33,182 nucleotides of DNA from Symploca sp. SIO2C1 (lineage in GTDB: Bacteria > Cyanobacteriota > Cyanobacteriia > Cyanobacteriales > Coleofasciculaceae). This document shows positions 32,001-33,182 of this stretch, one piece after another. A program made the translations under genes and the position numbers. The notes below the pieces were generated by a model. That model ran no database searches, was not told where the DNA came from, and was given only the letters and a program-made list of their open reading frames with translations. Location of the stretch: positions 52,866 through 86,047 of the forward strand of contig JAAHGL010000007.1 in NCBI GenBank assembly GCA_010692635.1. Direction: 5' to 3'. Position 1 is the first letter of the stretch. Every line of letters begins with the position of its first letter.

Positions 32001-33121
32001 ACAGGTTCTCCCATTCCTTCCGGGGCTATAAAATTATCAATGAGTTCTATTACTCTTGCTTGTTGTTTGATTTCCTGTAGTATTGCTTGAATATCGTTAG
32101 TTATTTTTTGAAATACCTGCTCAATTTCTTGCCATTTTTCTTGAACAGCCATATTTTTTCTGTTCTCGATGCTCTCTTGTGACTCTCCGATTAGGTAATA
32201 ATCATTATTATCAGTTTTGACTTCAAAAACATCGTAGTAGTTGCGTTCAAATCTCACTGCGCTCTGGTTACTTAGTTTAGGAAATATTTCCTCGTCAAAT
32301 ACATTCCTAAGATTTGAATCATGACTAAAAATCAAGCCAGGGGCTATGGTATCTTCTTTCTCCACTAATTGAATCCAGCCCATTTGATATCCGGCTGGTT
32401 TTTTCTGAAATCCAGATTTAAGCTGAACTAGGGTATAATCTAAACTTGGATTAGCTACGAAGAGAGTATCTGGATCGAATTCGTATTCAATCACAGCTTC
32501 TGCGTTCTCAAAGGAGTCTTTTACATAGTTGAATTGAGCGATTGACTGTCTGGCAATCTCCTGATTAGGGATAATATGCCAGTTAGTTAGCAAATGAGTT
32601 CCTCCAACTAGGAAACCAGTTCCCCAAGGAAACGGATTAAGTTGTGTTAAGTTTGCTTGAGAAATTTTAAATAAGTCATCTAAGGCATTATTAGTTTTAA
32701 AAATATCTTTACTCAATTCATCAGAAATAGAGAATATTTCCTGAAGTGTTTCAGGACGTTGATATGTTTTCTTCACTGAGTCAGGTACATCATCTGATTC
32801 AACTATGTTCTGAATGGATTTAATTTCTTCTTTAAAATCTGATAACGAGAAGATTTTCGCAATTCGACATACAGCAAGACTCAACTTGCCTCCTTGCTGC
32901 AAAGTAGATGATGGCAGAAAGTTGCCACTTGCCACTGTAAAGTCAGACTGAGCGCTTCGTAATCTATTCCGACTTTCGAGTATATTTATAATATTGTCTA
33001 AAACTTCTAACTCAGGTAAGACAGCTGAATCACCTGCTCCAAGCTTAGACAGTTTGATATATTTGCCTAATTTTAGAAATTTACCCTGAAGTAACCATCT
33101 TTCTCTATGGTCAGATTCCAT
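29027..33121 (-). CDS. Trypsin-like protease - WD40 - double LamG-like multidomain protein
   Basis: About 1364 residues from ATG 33121 (ATG 33124 or TTG 33136 are alternatives: AAGGA sits 5 nt before 33121; a GGAGGA is 11 nt before the TTG). Residues 1-155 are a helical, uncharacterised N-terminus. Residues 160-430 are a V8/trypsin-like protease: WGTGFLVGGTHLLTNWHI (His182), ANPSLDYTLVQLK (Asp228), and YGSSGSPVFNAQWEL (Ser417), so the triad is present; a helical insert of about 100 residues lies between Asp and Ser. From about 500 to 890 are degenerate WD40 blades (IWDKAGDFIG, VWDTENWVVQYE). Two concanavalin/LamG-like domains follow (about 905-1085 and 1120-1310; FTVEAWVQFEF, HHLAFVWEEAS). 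No signal peptide. Mosaic proteins of this sort occur in multicellular bacteria as putative conflict or signalling effectors; the role here is inference. Confidence 0.85.
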   Translation of the reverse strand: MESDHRERWLLQGKFLKLGKYIKLSKLGAGDSAVLPELEVLDNIINILESRNRLRSAQSDFTVASGNFLPSSTLQQGGKLSLAVCRIAKIFSLSDFKEEIKSIQNIVESDDVPDSVKKTYQRPETLQEIFSISDELSKDIFKTNNALDDLFKISQANLTQLNPFPWGTGFLVGGTHLLTNWHIIPNQEIARQSIAQFNYVKDSFENAEAVIEYEFDPDTLFVANPSLDYTLVQLKSGFQKKPAGYQMGWIQLVEKEDTIAPGLIFSHDSNLRNVFDEEIFPKLSNQSAVRFERNYYDVFEVKTDNNDYYLIGESQESIENRKNMAVQEKWQEIEQVFQKITNDIQAILQEIKQQARVIELIDNFIAPEGMGEPVFIIQHPQGRTQEVVLFENKVLNNGLLKNFLRYTADADYGSSGSPVFNAQWELVALHHAAIPNYDVQQANVIKVNDTEYIIAQQGVRICRIIEDLKRQSTGNPKLQSFIEDFVITSEQLEKPPLPSGLKFNGISDYVAIDGTIAFASCATNYKERIDRRFIEAGFNTLKLWNLDGIELRRFVHADIRRIVFGRDEKTIVSVGGNNINVWDIESGTLLKTLSVPSDLSNQDQQSPDAILDKVTSLDFYPKQTTHAEKINLLDPEKINFLDPEKINLLAVASENDIITLWNLQDSELLNFGGKWSEKYPQLKYLSGTLVKFSRYGKLLASGSSSNKKVQVWDTENWVVQYEYSLPSGCQDICFDPDNQILVVALEDGMIEIFYLNSEQDQKSFKAHETIIFKVECNRDKIISVGGDGELKFWDKAGDFIGELVLQKCPNTSDISNGLELHKCLNIANISSVNFSPNKQTLAIFSEANITIWFWDLDDDSSQINSSQINSVSHLKASNFLIDTASFNSIGADVKLSPDRGIWNSNFFKANVNITDSVTVEAWFSPDIDGGGTILTLAFGNNDQNEPFLFSLSVTPWDTNDWYLTTNLDAPEGEGEGGGDGGNIENIVVGQFNHIAAVVSCTQSDEEVQVSYSVYINDNDRIARSGSLGRLPYSEFSPKLKLIGASLNRSNSVSQISDFFKGAISEVRLWKGIRSEAQIKETQSQRLPLYNGTLDYPHLIAYWRLEEGQGYRVYDLTRNNSSGLVYGAKWLKASQPPATPLEFSRQFTQPQDVVKISDINLDTENGFTVEAWVQFEFGNCSIIRQTKSGKAGYSINCQDGKIRLKLEGQDSPSSETVILETQESTLLDGIWHHLAFVWEEASQEIKLYVDGKKQLCRLIAGKFQGNSSQGVYQTINLSLKNLSSILRIGEMVSSNSERDSSKISIAEVRIWKTARTQTEIISNQFRRLTYRDEDLSELVANRRLDSNNLPPDDILDEPVAFSDEL
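31179..31250 (-). repeat. 24-bp tandem repeat x3 within the WD40 region
   Basis: Units 31179-31202, 31203-31226 and 31227-31250 share the A-G-T-T-x-A-T-T-T-T-T-T-C core and encode DPEKINFL/DPEKINLL-type octapeptides. A 15-bp duplication encoding SQINS lies near 30520-30550 in the same gene. Confidence 0.85.
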
Positions 33122-33128
33122 CATCTTC

Positions 33129-33181
33129 CTTAGCAATTAATGTAATATCCTCCAGAAGAGAATATTACATTAATTGCTAAG
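33129..33181. repeat. Perfect 20-bp inverted repeat at the 5' end of the multidomain gene
   Basis: 33129-33148 is the exact reverse complement of 33162-33181, with a 13-nt loop (CCTCCAGAAGAGA). It begins 8 bp upstream of the preferred start codon. The loop holds, on the minus strand, the GGAGG that could serve a TTG start inside the stem. It could be a 5'-UTR hairpin controlling translation, a terminator, or the tip of an element beyond the window. Confidence 0.85.
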
Positions 33182-33182
33182 A

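Overview
The window looks like chromosome of a filamentous, repeat-rich cyanobacterium. Direct signs are many GCGATCGC (HIP1-type) octamers, a ferredoxin-type nitrite reductase, a PxcA/CemA proton-extrusion protein, a cyanobacterial GH57/DUF3536 protein, and a dense scatter of 7-bp tandem repeats between genes. A Moorena/Lyngbya-like genome is my guess; nothing here proves the genus.

Layout. 1-577: 5' part of an IscB-like (RRXRR/PLMP domain) gene running off the left edge, with a structured leader that could be its guide RNA. 578-8327: housekeeping block with murA, tRNA-Leu(CAG), a SpoU-family RNA methyltransferase, a small acidic protein, dihydrolipoyl dehydrogenase, trpC, a small cyanobacterial protein and an alanine-glyoxylate-type aminotransferase. 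8328-12631: a large GH57/DUF3536 protein (minus) and a Ca2+/H+ antiporter (plus). 12632-15795: accessory stretch with a PIN toxin-antitoxin pair, two MITE-like inverted-repeat elements, a phosphatase-like protein with a CX4R loop, a two-gene membrane operon ending in a peptidoglycan-binding-like domain, and an RTX fragment. 15796-20761: coaD, a coiled-coil DivIVA-like protein, nirA and pxcA.

20962-28978 is a plus-strand run: a UvrD/AddB-like P-loop protein, a DUF433/DUF5615 toxin-antitoxin pair, the 3' remnant of an IS200/IS605 tnpB with its end hairpins, an ArsB-type permease, an SF2 helicase that overlaps it, and an LCAT-like alpha/beta hydrolase. Convergent to this, 29027-33121 encodes a ~1364-residue protein joining a trypsin-like protease, WD40 repeats and two LamG-like domains. 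A perfect 20-bp inverted repeat sits at its 5' end on the right edge.

Most unusual points: (i) two independent traces of transposon-borne RNA-guided nuclease systems, IscB at the left edge and a decayed TnpB with retained RNA-like hairpins at 24.2-24.35 kb; (ii) heptamer arrays of about a dozen different sequences, four of which reach into coding frames or stop codons; (iii) the protease-WD40-LamG protein facing an LCAT-like hydrolase, a possible but unproven conflict module.
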